Source: Comamonas endophytica
GTDB lineage: Bacteria; Pseudomonadota; Gammaproteobacteria; Burkholderiales; Burkholderiaceae_C
Length of the DNA stretch: 64,000 bases
Reading direction: 5' to 3'
Assembly (NCBI RefSeq): GCF_023634805.2
Contig: NZ_CP106881.1
Location: 3,067,501 to 3,131,500, forward strand
This document shows positions 1 to 10,017 of this stretch, piece by piece (within the stretch, counting starts at the first letter, position 1; every line of letters begins with the position of its first letter). The notes under the pieces are model-generated. The model was not told the origin of the DNA. It made no database searches and was given only the letters and a program-made list of their open reading frames with translations. A program made the position numbers and the translations under genes.

Positions 1-1337
<1,337 letters not shown>

Positions 1338-1462
1338 ATAACTTTGATCCCCAGCGGATCGAAGACAGTTATGCCAAAGATGGCGCAGTCAAAATAATCT
1401 GATTTCAGTCTCTATGAATTCGCCGAGTTGTTCGACAAACCGAACGAAAAGGCAAAAAGTTA

Positions 1463-1577
1463 TGCCTGATGACCATAGCAAGTTGGCTCCACTCCTTCCC
1501 ATCCCGAACAGGACAGTGAAACGACTTTGCGCCGATGATAGTGCGGGTTCCCGTGTGAAAGTAGGTCATTGTCAGGC
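1463..1577 (+). rRNA. 5S ribosomal RNA
   Basis: About 115 nt beginning TGCCTGATGACCATAGCAAG and ending in the complementary GGTCATTGTCAGGC, so the terminal helix closes. The internal CCCATCCCGAACAGGACAGTGAAACG core is typical of betaproteobacterial 5S. It follows the 23S by about 125 nt and precedes a strong terminator, which completes the rrn operon. Confidence 0.95.
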
Positions 1578-1590
1578 TCTTACAGCAGCA

Positions 1591-1629
1591 AACCCCCAGC
1601 GCCCCAAAGGCCTGGGGGTTTTGTTTTTT
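1591..1629 (+). terminator. rrn operon Rho-independent terminator
   Basis: Inverted repeat AACCCCCAG / CTGGGGGTT followed by TTGTTTTTTC, directly after the 5S rRNA. It overlaps the leader of the next gene, which starts at 1646, so that gene may be partly expressed by read-through. Confidence 0.9.
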
Positions 1630-1645
1630 CTTGAGCTATATCGCC

Positions 1646-2392
1646 ATGCAACTGCAAGACATTCTTTATTCGCAAGGGTTTGGAACCCGTCGTGTATGTG
1701 CCGGTCTGGTGCAGCAGGGCTGGGTGGAAATCTATCCCCAGGATGACCCGTCGGCCGCGCCGGTGAAATGTACGGATTCGACGGCTGATTTCGATCCCGA
1801 AGGACTGCGCATGCGGGTCCAGGGTGTGGACTGGGAATACCACGCCAAGGGCTATGTCGTGCTGCACAAGCCGGCTGGTACCGAGTGCTCGCAAAAGCCG
1901 TCGACCTATCCCAGTATCTACACATTGCTGCCTGCGCCGCTGCGCCAGCGGCCCTGCAAGAGTGCTATCCAGGGCCTGCAGGCCGTGGGACGGCTGGACC
2001 AGGATACGACCGGCATGTTGCTGCTCAGCGACGATGGGCAGTTCATCCACCGCATGAGCTCGCCGAAGAAGCATGTGCCCAAGGTCTATCGTGTGACGGC
2101 AAAGCATCCGGTAACGCAGGAGATGGTGGACCGTCTGCTGGCCGGCGTCGTGCTCGATGACGATCCCAAGCCGGTCAAGGCAGCGGCCTGCGTGCTGGTG
2201 GACAGCCATGTGCTGGATCTGACGCTGACCGAAGGAAAGTACCACCAGGTCAAGCGCATGCTGGCGGCGGTAGGCAACCGGGTGGAAGGGTTGCATCGGG
2301 CACGTATCGGCAGCCTGGATCTGCCGGAGGATCTGGCGCCGGGGCAGTGGAGGTGGTTGACGGTGGAGGATCTGGAGAAGCTCAAGGGGTAA
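1646..2392 (+). CDS. rsuA: 16S rRNA pseudouridine synthase, RsuA family
   Basis: The 248-aa product has a short S4-like N-terminus (about residues 1-50) and a pseudouridine-synthase domain. The catalytic motif GRLDQDTTGMLLLSDDG begins at residue 115 (catalytic Asp118). It also carries the family blocks HKPAGTECS and EGKYHQVKRMLAAVGN. The arrangement matches E. coli RsuA, which converts U516 of 16S rRNA to pseudouridine. RluB/RluE-type enzymes share the motif, so the exact target is inferred. The ATG at 1646 is preferred over an in-frame TTG at 1631 because it aligns with the RsuA N-terminus. The gene sits just after the rrn terminator. Confidence 0.88.
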   Translation: MQLQDILYSQGFGTRRVCAGLVQQGWVEIYPQDDPSAAPVKCTDSTADFDPEGLRMRVQGVDWEYHAKGYVVLHKPAGTECSQKPSTYPSIYTLLPAPLRQRPCKSAIQGLQAVGRLDQDTTGMLLLSDDGQFIHRMSSPKKHVPKVYRVTAKHPVTQEMVDRLLAGVVLDDDPKPVKAAACVLVDSHVLDLTLTEGKYHQVKRMLAAVGNRVEGLHRARIGSLDLPEDLAPGQWRWLTVEDLEKLKG

Positions 2393-2405
2393 CTGGGCAC
2401 GGACG

Positions 2406-3109
2406 AGAGTGAGACCGTGCTTGATCTATAGGTAAGGCGCTTCATCCTTCGACAGGCTCAGGACGAACGGTTTGTGACGATGCCCTGCGTTCAGCCAGAG
2501 TGAGGCCGTGCTTGATCTATAGGTAAGGCGCTTCATCCTTCGACAGGCTCAGGACGAACGGTTTGCGACGATGCCCTGCGTTCAGCCAGAGTGAGGCCGT
2601 GCTTGATCTATAGGTAAGGCCCTTCATCCTTCGACAGGCTCAGAACGAACGGTTTGCGACGATGCCTGCGTTCAGCCAGAGTGAAGCCGTGCTTGATCTA
2701 TAGGTAAGGCCCTTCATCCTTCGACAGGCTCAGGACGAACGGTTTGCGACGATGCCTGCGTTCAGCCAGAGTGAAGCCGTGCTTGATCTATAGGTAAGGC
2801 CCTTCATCCTTCGACAGGCTCAGGACGAACGGTTTGCAACGACGCCCTGCGTTCAGCCAGAGTGAGGCCGTGCTTGATCTATAGGTAAGGCGCTTCATCC
2901 TTCGACAGGCTCAGGACGAACGGTTTGCGACGATGCCCTGCGTTCAGCCAGAGTGAGGCCGTGCTTGATCTATAGGTAAGGCCCTTCATCCTTCGACAGG
3001 CTCAGGACGAACGGTTTGCGACGATGCCTGCGTTCAGCCAGAGTGAGGCCGTGCTTGATCTATAGGTAAGGCCCTTCATCCTTCGACAGGCTCAGGACGA
3101 ATGGTTTGC
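2406..3109. repeat. Tandem array of about 7.7 copies of a 90/91-bp unit
   Basis: The landmark GTGCTTGATCTATAGGTAAG recurs at 2417, 2508, 2599, 2689, 2779, 2870, 2961 and 3051, so the period is 91,91,90,90,91,91,90. The one-base difference is GATGCCCTGCG versus GATGCCTGCG. Each unit contains the dispersed element CTTCGACAGGCTCAGGACGA also found at 7034-7215, 24441-24495 and 45327-45369. The copies are nearly identical with scattered substitutions. The array fills the space between the 3' ends of two convergent genes and encodes nothing I can support. Confidence 0.95.
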
Positions 3110-3116
3110 CCCAAGC

Positions 3117-3914
3117 TCAACGTGAAGTGGTCCGGATGGCCTGCGGCAGGAACTGGATGCCGGTGCGCTGTACCAATTCCTCGTAGCTGATCGGCTTCGA
3201 CACGCGCTCGGCGTCGTCGTTGGCCTGCCAGTAGGCCCAGGAGCGGCGGGTGGTGGCGTCGTAGACCAGTTTGTAGAGATGGGTGGGCACGCGTACCTGA
3301 CCGCTGCCGACGGTGCTGCTGCCTGGCGCGAAAACCGGGCCGGTGAAGACATATACATCCCCCTGGGCACGGTGGGCGTAGCTGCGGGTGTCTTTTTCGA
3401 TGCGCGCCCAGGGGCCGGAATTGTGCTTGATGGCCTGGGGCACCATGTTGGCCAGCGAGAAGCTTTGCGCCATGGCGCGCGCTGTAGGCATGTCGCCCGC
3501 AGGGGCCATGTGGCCGCGGGAGTAGCCCGAGCGCTTGTAATCGTCGAGTTCGGCGCGTTCGCTGCGCGGCAGGCGCGCATCGGCAAAGAATTTGTTGGTG
3601 CGCTTTTCATCTGCGTCGTCGACCAGCGCGCGGTTCAGGCGTTGCGCCACATAGACCGGGGTCTTGCTTTCACCGTTGTGCAGCACCGCAAAGGCGTCAT
3701 AGCACAGGGCACGCAGCTTGCCCACGCCCAGCGGCGGCGCTGGCACATGGCCGGCGACGAAGAACCCGGGGCAGTCGGCAAAGGCGTTCGCCGGCAGCGC
3801 GGTGATGGCGGGGGAGGGCTTGGCGGAAACCGCCGCCGCCGCGATCAGCGTGGCGGCAAGGGCGACGCGCCGCGTCAGGCGCGCCAGGGTGTGACCAGAA
3901 TTCACTGCATTCAT
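3117..3914 (-). CDS. Secreted DNA/RNA non-specific endonuclease (NucA/EndoG family)
   Basis: The 265-aa product starts with a basic region and a hydrophobic stretch (ALAATLIAAAAVSA), read as a signal peptide, so it is probably periplasmic or secreted. The beta-beta-alpha-Me nuclease core is visible as YSRGHMAPAGDM, with the general-base His at about residue 135, followed by SFSLANMVPQ and an Asn-containing metal-site segment. The usual DRGH is SRGH here, a variant whose effect I cannot judge. The ATG at 3914 is chosen because it directly precedes the signal peptide; an in-frame codon at 3989 would add 25 unlikely residues. It is convergent with rsuA across the repeat array. Confidence 0.85.
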   Translation of the reverse strand: MNAVNSGHTLARLTRRVALAATLIAAAAVSAKPSPAITALPANAFADCPGFFVAGHVPAPPLGVGKLRALCYDAFAVLHNGESKTPVYVAQRLNRALVDDADEKRTNKFFADARLPRSERAELDDYKRSGYSRGHMAPAGDMPTARAMAQSFSLANMVPQAIKHNSGPWARIEKDTRSYAHRAQGDVYVFTGPVFAPGSSTVGSGQVRVPTHLYKLVYDATTRRSWAYWQANDDAERVSKPISYEELVQRTGIQFLPQAIRTTSR

Positions 3915-4180
3915 CGGCACGGGGCCGTCACTCAAGAGGTGCAAGAAAGCCACGCGGCAAAGCGCCGCCTGGCATGTGGCTTTGACCACGTTCGAGCTGC
4001 GTAGGATGCCTCAAAAATGAGAGCTTGAAAGCAAGTTGAAGACGGGATTGCCGTCCAGTTCGATGGGCAGAGGCAAAGGACTAAGACCCCGCCGTGGTGG
4101 CGCCGTGCGGGCAGCCGTAGAATGCGTGCCTTTTGGGCGCCCGGGCCTCAGGCGGCGCCCGCCCGCGGAGGGCGCTGTCC

Positions 4181-5596
4181 ATGAACTCCTCTTTGTTTTC
4201 TCCACCGACGCCGGGCCAGGCCTGGGCGCTGCAATGCACGGCTTTCGATACCCCACGCTCCGATGCGCTGCGCGTTCAGGTCGATGCGCTGGTGGTGGTG
4301 TCATCCACTGGCGTGATCGAATCGGTGATTGCGCGCGATGATCCGCGCTGGGCCGGGGAGCGTGCGCGCCATGCGGCCACGGGCCAGTTGCGCGAGCTGC
4401 CCGAGGGCAGCTATCTGCTGCCGGGGCTGATCGACGTGCATGTGCATGCGCCCCAATGGCCGCAGATGGGCAAGGCGCTCGATGTGCCGCTGGCGGACTG
4501 GCTGCAGCGCAACACCTTCCCGCTCGAGGCGCGCTATGGCGACGAGGCCTTTGCCGAGAGCGTCTACCGTCCGCTGGTGCGCCATCTGCTGGCCAATGGC
4601 ACGACCACGGCCATGTATTTCGGCACGCTCCATGACGGCGGCAACCGGGTGCTGGCCGAGCAGTGCCTGCGCCAGGGGCAGCGCGCCCTGGTGGGGCGCG
4701 TGGCCATGGACGAGCCCAGCCAGTGCCCGGAGTTCTACCGCGATGCCAGCGCGCAGGCGGCGATCGAGGGGACCGAGGCATTCATCGGCACGCTGGCAGG
4801 GCTGCCGGGCAATGCCGGTGGTCTGGTGCTGCCGGTGATCACGCCGCGTTTCATTCCCAGCTGCACCGACGCACTGCTCGAAGGCCTGGGCGCGCTGGCA
4901 CAGCGCACGGGCGTGCATGTGCAGACGCATTGCTCCGAAAGCGACTGGGCGCACCAGCATGTGCTGGAGCGCACCGGCATGACCGATGCGCATGCGCTGC
5001 ACCGCTTCGGCCTGCTGACGCGCCGCACGGTGGTGGCGCATGCGAACTTCCTGACGCCGGAGGATGTCGCGCTGATGGCCGAGGTCGGGGCGTCAGTGGC
5101 GCACTGCCCGCTGTCGAACTTCTACTTCGCCAACAGCGTGTTCCCGGCGCGGTCCGGGCATGCACGGCACATGGGCATGGGGCTGGGCAGCGATATCTCG
5201 GGCGGCTACAGTCCCTCGATGTTCGATGCCTGCCGCCATGCCATCACCGCGTCCTATGCGCTGGACGAAGGGGTGGACCCTGATCTGCCGTCCGCGCAGC
5301 GCGGGCGCCACGATGCGCGCATCGACCATGTGTTCGCACTGTGGCTGGCGACGGCGGCGGGCGGTGCGGCGCTGGACCTGCCGATCGGCCGCATCGAGGC
5401 CGGACAGCACTTCGACGCCATCGTGGTCGATTGCCATGCGCCCGACTCCAATATCTGCATCTGGCCCGGCAGCGACAGCCCGGCCGACGTGCTGCAGAAA
5501 ATCATCTACAACGCGACGCGCGCCAATGTGGCCCAGACCTGGGTGCAGGGCGCGCTGGTGCATTGCCGCGGCGCGGTGCTCTCCAACCTCAGCTGA
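4181..5596 (+). CDS. guaD: Guanine deaminase
   Basis: The 471-aa amidohydrolase deaminates guanine to xanthine. Zinc-site signatures are present in order: PGLIDVHVHAPQW with His87 and His89, VQTHCSESDW, VVAHANFLTPED, SVAHCPLSNFYF and GLGSDISGGYSPSM. The last two motifs are typical of guanine deaminase rather than of other cyclic amidohydrolases. The ATG at 4181 follows a GGAGGG Shine-Dalgarno; a hairpin with arms GGGCGCC/GGCGCCC (about 4136-4159) lies just upstream. The next gene, a purine permease, begins 11 bp after the stop, so the two form a purine-salvage operon. Confidence 0.92.
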   Translation: MNSSLFSPPTPGQAWALQCTAFDTPRSDALRVQVDALVVVSSTGVIESVIARDDPRWAGERARHAATGQLRELPEGSYLLPGLIDVHVHAPQWPQMGKALDVPLADWLQRNTFPLEARYGDEAFAESVYRPLVRHLLANGTTTAMYFGTLHDGGNRVLAEQCLRQGQRALVGRVAMDEPSQCPEFYRDASAQAAIEGTEAFIGTLAGLPGNAGGLVLPVITPRFIPSCTDALLEGLGALAQRTGVHVQTHCSESDWAHQHVLERTGMTDAHALHRFGLLTRRTVVAHANFLTPEDVALMAEVGASVAHCPLSNFYFANSVFPARSGHARHMGMGLGSDISGGYSPSMFDACRHAITASYALDEGVDPDLPSAQRGRHDARIDHVFALWLATAAGGAALDLPIGRIEAGQHFDAIVVDCHAPDSNICIWPGSDSPADVLQKIIYNATRANVAQTWVQGALVHCRGAVLSNLS

Positions 5597-5607
5597 ATGC
5601 AGCATAC

Positions 5608-6963
5608 ATGACAAACCCTACTGCCTACGAAGGGCGCCTGATCGCCCAGCCCGACGACCGCGTCACCCTCACCAAGGCCCTGCTGCTGGGCGTGCAGCAT
5701 GTGATGGCGATGGATGTGTATGTCGTGCCGTTCATCATCGCCTCGGCCCTGGCGCTGTCGCAGGCCGATTCGGCCTCGCTGATCCAGTCTACCTTTCTCG
5801 CGGCCGGCATCGCGACCATCATCCAGACCGCCTGGTGCATGCGCATGCCGGTGGCACAGGGGCCATCCTATATTCCTTTGGGCGCGATCATCGCGGTGGC
5901 GCTGGCCGGTGGCGCGGGTCTCACCGGCATGGGCTCGGTCTATGGCGCGCTGATTCCGGGCGCACTGCTGGTGATCGCGCTGGGTGCGCTGGGCTGGTTC
6001 CACCGGCTGATCCGCTGGCTGGTGCCGCCGATCGTCGGGGGCTCGATCATCCTGGTGGTGGGACTGTCGCTGCTGCCGATCGCGCTCACGGCCAATGTGT
6101 TTGCGGTGCATGGCAGTTCCACCATCAACCAGAACATCGCGCTCGCCGCGCTGTCGGCCGCGCTGCTGGTGCTGGCCATGATGATCGGCCTGCGCTTCAA
6201 CAACCGTGTGGGTGTGTGGGTGCGGCTGCTGTCGGTGGTGATCGCGCTGGTGGGCGGCACCATTGCGGCATCGTTCATCGGTCAGTTTTCCTTCGATGCC
6301 GTGGCGGCCGCGCCCTGGCTGATGCTGCCGAAGATGGCGTTCGTCGACTATGAACTGCAGTTCTCGCTGCCGGCGATTCTGACCTTCGTCTTGATCTACA
6401 TGGTGGTGATGGCCGAGACCACCGGCACCTGGTTCGCGGTGTCGGCGGTGATCGACCAGCCTATCACCGACAGGCAGCTGGACCGCGGTGCCATGGGCGA
6501 GGGCATTGGCTGCGGCGTGGCAGCTCTCATCGGCGCGACGCCGGTCACGGGCTACTCGACCAATGCCGGGGTGATTTCCATCACCGGCGTGGCCAGCCGA
6601 ATGGTGTTCGTGGCCATTGGCGTGGTGCTGGCGGTGCTGGGTTTCGTCGGCAAGTTCTCGGCGCTGATCGCCGCCATTCCCGCGCCGGTCATTGGCGGCG
6701 TGTTTGCCGTGGTGTGCATCACGATCTCGATGGCCGGCATCCGCATCCTGCGCCATGTGCATCTCGATGAGCGCGCGATGCTGGTGGTGGGCATTCCGCT
6801 GATCTGCGCCTTCTTTGCCACGCTGGCGCCCAAGGCTTGGGTGCAGTCGCTGCCGGACATGCTGCAGTATCTGCTGGGCTCGGCGGTCACCGTGGGGGCG
6901 ATGGCGGCGATGGTGATGAATCTGGTGCTGCCGCGGGTGGGGGAGGAAAGTCGGCAGGCTTGA
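5608..6963 (+). CDS. NCS2-family xanthine/uracil-type purine permease
   Basis: The 451-aa protein has about 12-14 hydrophobic segments. Family blocks are QHVMAMDVYVVPFII near the N-terminus, MAETTGTWFAVSAV and the signature GATPVTGYSTNAGVISITGV. NCS2 carriers import xanthine, guanine, uric acid or uracil by proton symport. The guanine deaminase just upstream argues for a purine base as the substrate, which is inference. The ATG at 5608 fits the operon spacing; an in-frame extension further upstream runs inside guaD and is discarded. The downstream intergenic space holds dispersed repeats. Confidence 0.9.
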   Translation: MTNPTAYEGRLIAQPDDRVTLTKALLLGVQHVMAMDVYVVPFIIASALALSQADSASLIQSTFLAAGIATIIQTAWCMRMPVAQGPSYIPLGAIIAVALAGGAGLTGMGSVYGALIPGALLVIALGALGWFHRLIRWLVPPIVGGSIILVVGLSLLPIALTANVFAVHGSSTINQNIALAALSAALLVLAMMIGLRFNNRVGVWVRLLSVVIALVGGTIAASFIGQFSFDAVAAAPWLMLPKMAFVDYELQFSLPAILTFVLIYMVVMAETTGTWFAVSAVIDQPITDRQLDRGAMGEGIGCGVAALIGATPVTGYSTNAGVISITGVASRMVFVAIGVVLAVLGFVGKFSALIAAIPAPVIGGVFAVVCITISMAGIRILRHVHLDERAMLVVGIPLICAFFATLAPKAWVQSLPDMLQYLLGSAVTVGAMAAMVMNLVLPRVGEESRQA

Positions 6964-7033
6964 GGGGCTTCACCCTTTGCCTGGCGCGTCCAGGAGCGAG
7001 CAGGAGGAGGGGCTGAGCCGGAGGACAGGCTGT

Positions 7034-7215
7034 TCATCCTTCGACCGGACCGCGCAGGCAAGCTTAGGACGAACGGAAGTTGAGCTCAGGACGAGCGGTG
7101 AATTGAACCGTTCGTGATGAGCCTGGCGAACCTTGGACGTCTCTTTAAAGCTGGCCCGTCATCCTTCGACAAGCTCAGGATGAACGGTGGCGGCCAGGGC
7201 TCAGGACGAACGGCG
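7034..7215. repeat. Cluster of dispersed CCTTCGAC...AGGACGAACGG elements
   Basis: Between the permease stop (6963) and hslR (7254) there are degenerate copies at about 7034-7076, at 7159-7187 (TCATCCTTCGACAAGCTCAG onward) and at about 7200-7215. They match the core of the 90-bp tandem array. The rest of the 6964-7253 interval shows no gene. As in the other locations, the element lies at gene 3' ends. Confidence 0.75.
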
Positions 7216-7253
7216 GGAGCAGAGCTCGGGATGCACGGTGGGAGCCGACGCGC

Positions 7254-7676
7254 TCAATCGATCGATGCGCTCCAGCGGTCGTTCCAGTCGGTGGCGCGCG
7301 CGCGGTCGATGTCGCGGCGGTCGCGCTTGGTGGGGCGGCCCTCGGTGAGAGTGGTGGCGGGTTCGGGCGCCAGGCGGCGCTGTTCGGCCAGGCGCTCGCG
7401 TTCGGCCAGGCTTTCGGGGGTTTCGGCGTAGAGCCCCTGGGCGACGCTGGCCGGACCGCGCGAGGGCATCAGGCCACGGACCACCACGGTGCGGGCAACC
7501 GGGCCCTGGCGCAAATGGACGGTGTCGCCGACTTTCAGCTCGCGTGCCGCTTTGGCGTGCAAGCCATTCACGGTGACCCGGCCCTTGCCTATTTCCTCGA
7601 CAGCCAGGCTGCGCGTCTTGTAGAAACGCGCGCACCAGAGCCATTTGTCCAGACGCATGGTTTGCAATTCGTTCAT
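7254..7676 (-). CDS. hslR: S4-domain RNA-binding protein, Hsp15 family
   Basis: The 140-aa basic protein has an N-terminal S4 domain (MRLDKWLWCARFYKTRSLAVE, about residues 7-27, then GRVTVNG and KVGDTV), which is diagnostic of Hsp15/HslR. This heat-shock protein binds stalled 50S subunits carrying nascent chains. The C-terminus is charged (RPTKRDRRDIDRA), as expected. The start at 7676 overlaps the stop of the upstream histidine kinase in an ATGA, suggesting translational coupling. A second Met at 7658 (MRLDKW) is an alternative start. Confidence 0.88.
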   Translation of the reverse strand: MNELQTMRLDKWLWCARFYKTRSLAVEEIGKGRVTVNGLHAKAARELKVGDTVHLRQGPVARTVVVRGLMPSRGPASVAQGLYAETPESLAERERLAEQRRLAPEPATTLTEGRPTKRDRRDIDRARATDWNDRWSASID

Positions 7677-9172
7677 GGGTGAAATTGTGCCTGTTCGGTG
7701 GGGGACGCGGTAGTGTCCCTGTGGGCTGCGTGGAACATGGCCGCGCTGCCATGCAGCGTGGCCACGGCATCGAGACCGCGGGGAGCGCTGCTGCGATTGC
7801 GCAACTGAAGCTGGCCGCCCAATGCCTGGACGATTTCGTGGCAGATGGCCAGGCCCAGACCCGAGCCGGCCTGCACATCGCCAGCGGAGAAGGGCTGGAA
7901 CAGGCGCTGGGCCAGCTCTTCGCCGATGCCCGGACCGCTGTCGCTGATGCATAGACGGGCCAGGGTGCCGGGCGCGGCCGGATCGGGCATGGCTACCAGT
8001 TGCACGCGCAGCCAGCCGCATGCGGGGCTGTGGCGGATGGCGTTGTGCAGCAGGTTGCGCGTGAGCTCGCGCAGCATCCAGCCGTGCGCATCGACGCTGA
8101 CCTGCTGCCCGGCCCGCAGTTCGAAGTCGAGATCTTTCTCGGCAATCAGCGGGGACAGGTCCAGAGCGATCTCGCGCACGATCTCGTCCCAGGCGCAGGG
8201 CTGCGCGGCATCGGCCTGCTGGCGCAGCTGCTCGACCTTGGCCAGCGCCAGCATCTGGTTGGCCAGCTGCGTTGCGCGCTCGACGGTGGCGCCGATCTCG
8301 GCAAAGGCCTGAGCCGCAGGCACATCGCCGCGCTGCGCCGACTGCACCTGGGTCTTGAGCACCGCCAGCGGCGTGCGCAACTGGTGCGAGGCATCGCGCA
8401 CGAAGCGCTTCTGGTGCGCCAGCAGCAGGCGCAGGCGCTGCATGACCTGGTTGGTGGCCTGCACCAGGGGCTGCAGCTCGCGCGCGGCCGCGGGCGCATG
8501 CAGCGGGCTCAGGTCGCCCTGGCGGCGCGATTGCAGCGCCGTGCTGAGCGCGCGCACGGGCTGCGTCGCGCGCTGCACCACCAGCACCACGATGCATGCC
8601 ACCACGGCCACCAGCAGGGCCTGACTGGCCAGCGTGCGCCACAGGATCGGCCAGGCCTGGGCCTCGCGCAGCTCCAGCGTTTCGGCCACCTGGATCACGG
8701 CCATGCCGCGGCCCTCGGAGCTGGACACGGGCTGCAGCAGCACGGCCATGCGCACCGGCACGCCGCGGAACCGGGCATCGTAGAAATCCACCAGCGCCGC
8801 ATAGGGCGGGCGCTGCGGGATGCGCCCGCGCCACATCGGCAGCTCGGCAAAACCCGACACCATCTCGCCGCCCATGGTCGAGACGCGGTAGAACATGCGG
8901 CTCTGGTTGTCGGCCTCGAAGATCTCCAGCGCGGAGTAGGGCACCAGCGCGCGCAGCTCGGCCTGGTCGTCGTAGCCATACACGCCCAGCTGTTCGCTGA
9001 TGCTCTTGGCAGAGGCCAGCAGCGTGCGGTCGTAGGCGGTGTTCAATGCCGTCAGGGTCTGGCGATGCAGGCTCCAGGTGCTGAAGCCGATCAGCAGCAG
9101 CACCGGCACCAGGATGCCCACCAGCAGCTGGCGGCGCAGCGACCAGGCGGGGCGTTCGCGCGCGCTGGCCAT
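7673..9172 (-). CDS. tctE: Sensor histidine kinase, TctE-like
   Basis: The 499-aa inner-membrane kinase has TM1 about 13-33, a periplasmic sensor of about 145 residues, TM2 about 180-200, and a HAMP-like linker. The H box is FVRDASHQLRTPLAVLKTQ with phospho-acceptor His263. The N box is NLLHNAIRHS and the G boxes are SDSGPGIGEE and GSGLGLAICHEI. It is coupled to the response regulator upstream, and the pair faces the tctCBA tricarboxylate transporter, so sensing of tricarboxylates (citrate-like) is the likely role. The ATG at 9172 lies 5 nt after the regulator stop; a TTG at 9181 overlapping that stop is the alternative. Confidence 0.87.
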   Translation of the reverse strand: MASARERPAWSLRRQLLVGILVPVLLLIGFSTWSLHRQTLTALNTAYDRTLLASAKSISEQLGVYGYDDQAELRALVPYSALEIFEADNQSRMFYRVSTMGGEMVSGFAELPMWRGRIPQRPPYAALVDFYDARFRGVPVRMAVLLQPVSSSEGRGMAVIQVAETLELREAQAWPILWRTLASQALLVAVVACIVVLVVQRATQPVRALSTALQSRRQGDLSPLHAPAAARELQPLVQATNQVMQRLRLLLAHQKRFVRDASHQLRTPLAVLKTQVQSAQRGDVPAAQAFAEIGATVERATQLANQMLALAKVEQLRQQADAAQPCAWDEIVREIALDLSPLIAEKDLDFELRAGQQVSVDAHGWMLRELTRNLLHNAIRHSPACGWLRVQLVAMPDPAAPGTLARLCISDSGPGIGEELAQRLFQPFSAGDVQAGSGLGLAICHEIVQALGGQLQLRNRSSAPRGLDAVATLHGSAAMFHAAHRDTTASPTEQAQFHP

Positions 9173-9177
9173 GGCTT

Positions 9178-9858
9178 TCAATCGTCGGCCTTGAGCAGAT
9201 AGCCAAGGCCGCGCAGCGTCATGAGCGTCACGCCCGTGCCGGCGAGCTTCTTGCGCAGCCGGTAGACCACGACTTCGACGGCTTCGTACTGCACTTCGGT
9301 TTCTCCGGGGAAGACCAGCGCGAACAGCCGCTCCTTGGCCACCGCATGGCCGGGGCGGGCCATCAGCGCCTGCACCAGCGCGCGCTCGCGCGGGGTGAGC
9401 TCCAGCGGCTGGCCCCAGGCATAGAGCGCGCCGCTTTGCTTTTCATAGCGCAGCGCGCCGAGCACCGCATCTTCGTTTGCCGGCGGGTTTGCCAGGCCGG
9501 TACTGCGGCGCAGCAGCGCGCGCAGCCGGGCCTCGAGCTCGTCGAGATCGAAGGGCTTGGTCAGATAGTCGTCGGCGCCGGCGTTCAGGCCCAGCACCCG
9601 GTCGCCCACGCTGTCGCGCGCGGTGAGGATCAGCACCGGCGTGCGCAGGCCCTGCTGGCGCGCGGCGGCCAGCACCTGCAGGCCGTCGAGCCCGGGCAGG
9701 CTCAGGTCCAGCACCACGGTGTCGGGCAGGCCCGTCTGCCATTCGTGCAAGGCCGCGGGGCCGTCGGCCGCGGTGCGCACCTGCATGCCGCGGCGCGCGA
9801 GCGTGCGCTGCAGCGTGGCACGCATCGCGGGGTCGTCTTCTACAAGCAGCAGGCGCAT
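9178..9858 (-). CDS. tctD: OmpR-family response regulator, TctD-like
   Basis: The 226-aa protein has a receiver domain with acidic pocket EDD (residues 7-9), phospho-acceptor Asp51 (VVLDLSLPG) and conserved Lys in YLTKPF. The winged-helix output domain contains LTPRERALVQALM and VYRLRKKL. It is expected to activate the divergent tctC promoter when phosphorylated by the adjacent kinase, as TctD does in Salmonella. The ATG at 9858 begins the receiver exactly (MRLLLVEDD); upstream in-frame extension has no domain. A TGACAG/CTGTCA palindrome in the divergent region is a candidate binding site. Confidence 0.88.
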   Translation of the reverse strand: MRLLLVEDDPAMRATLQRTLARRGMQVRTAADGPAALHEWQTGLPDTVVLDLSLPGLDGLQVLAAARQQGLRTPVLILTARDSVGDRVLGLNAGADDYLTKPFDLDELEARLRALLRRSTGLANPPANEDAVLGALRYEKQSGALYAWGQPLELTPRERALVQALMARPGHAVAKERLFALVFPGETEVQYEAVEVVVYRLRKKLAGTGVTLMTLRGLGYLLKADD

Positions 9859-9955
9859 GGGGCGGGAGGTTAGCACCTGGCGGGCGAGGCGACGGATTCG
9901 CAGCGTAGGACGGCGCTGGTTTAGGGGATTACACCTAGGCTTGCGTACAGCCTTT

Positions 9956-9971
9956 TGACAGCTAACTGTCA
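9956..9971. promoter_or_regulatory. Palindrome between tctD and tctC (candidate operator)
   Basis: TGACAG-CTAA-CTGTCA is a perfect 6+4+6 inverted repeat preceded by TT, so that TTGACA could also serve as a -35 hexamer. It lies 46 bp upstream of the tctC ATG and about 97 bp from the tctD start. Binding by TctD is inference from position. Confidence 0.5.
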
Positions 9972-10017
9972 CATGATGGCGCGACAGGAACCGACGACCA
10001 AAACCCAGGAGACAAAA

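Noticed and set aside
2406..3109. CRISPR-like array of repeats
   Set aside because: Units are 90/91 bp and nearly identical throughout; there are no short repeats alternating with unique spacers and no cas genes.
3279..4004. 241-aa open frame on the + strand
   Set aside because: Antisense to the nuclease gene, Arg/Gly-rich, without domain or ribosome-binding site.
8000..9202. 400-aa open frame on the + strand
   Set aside because: Antisense to the histidine kinase; His/Gln/Leu-rich shadow.
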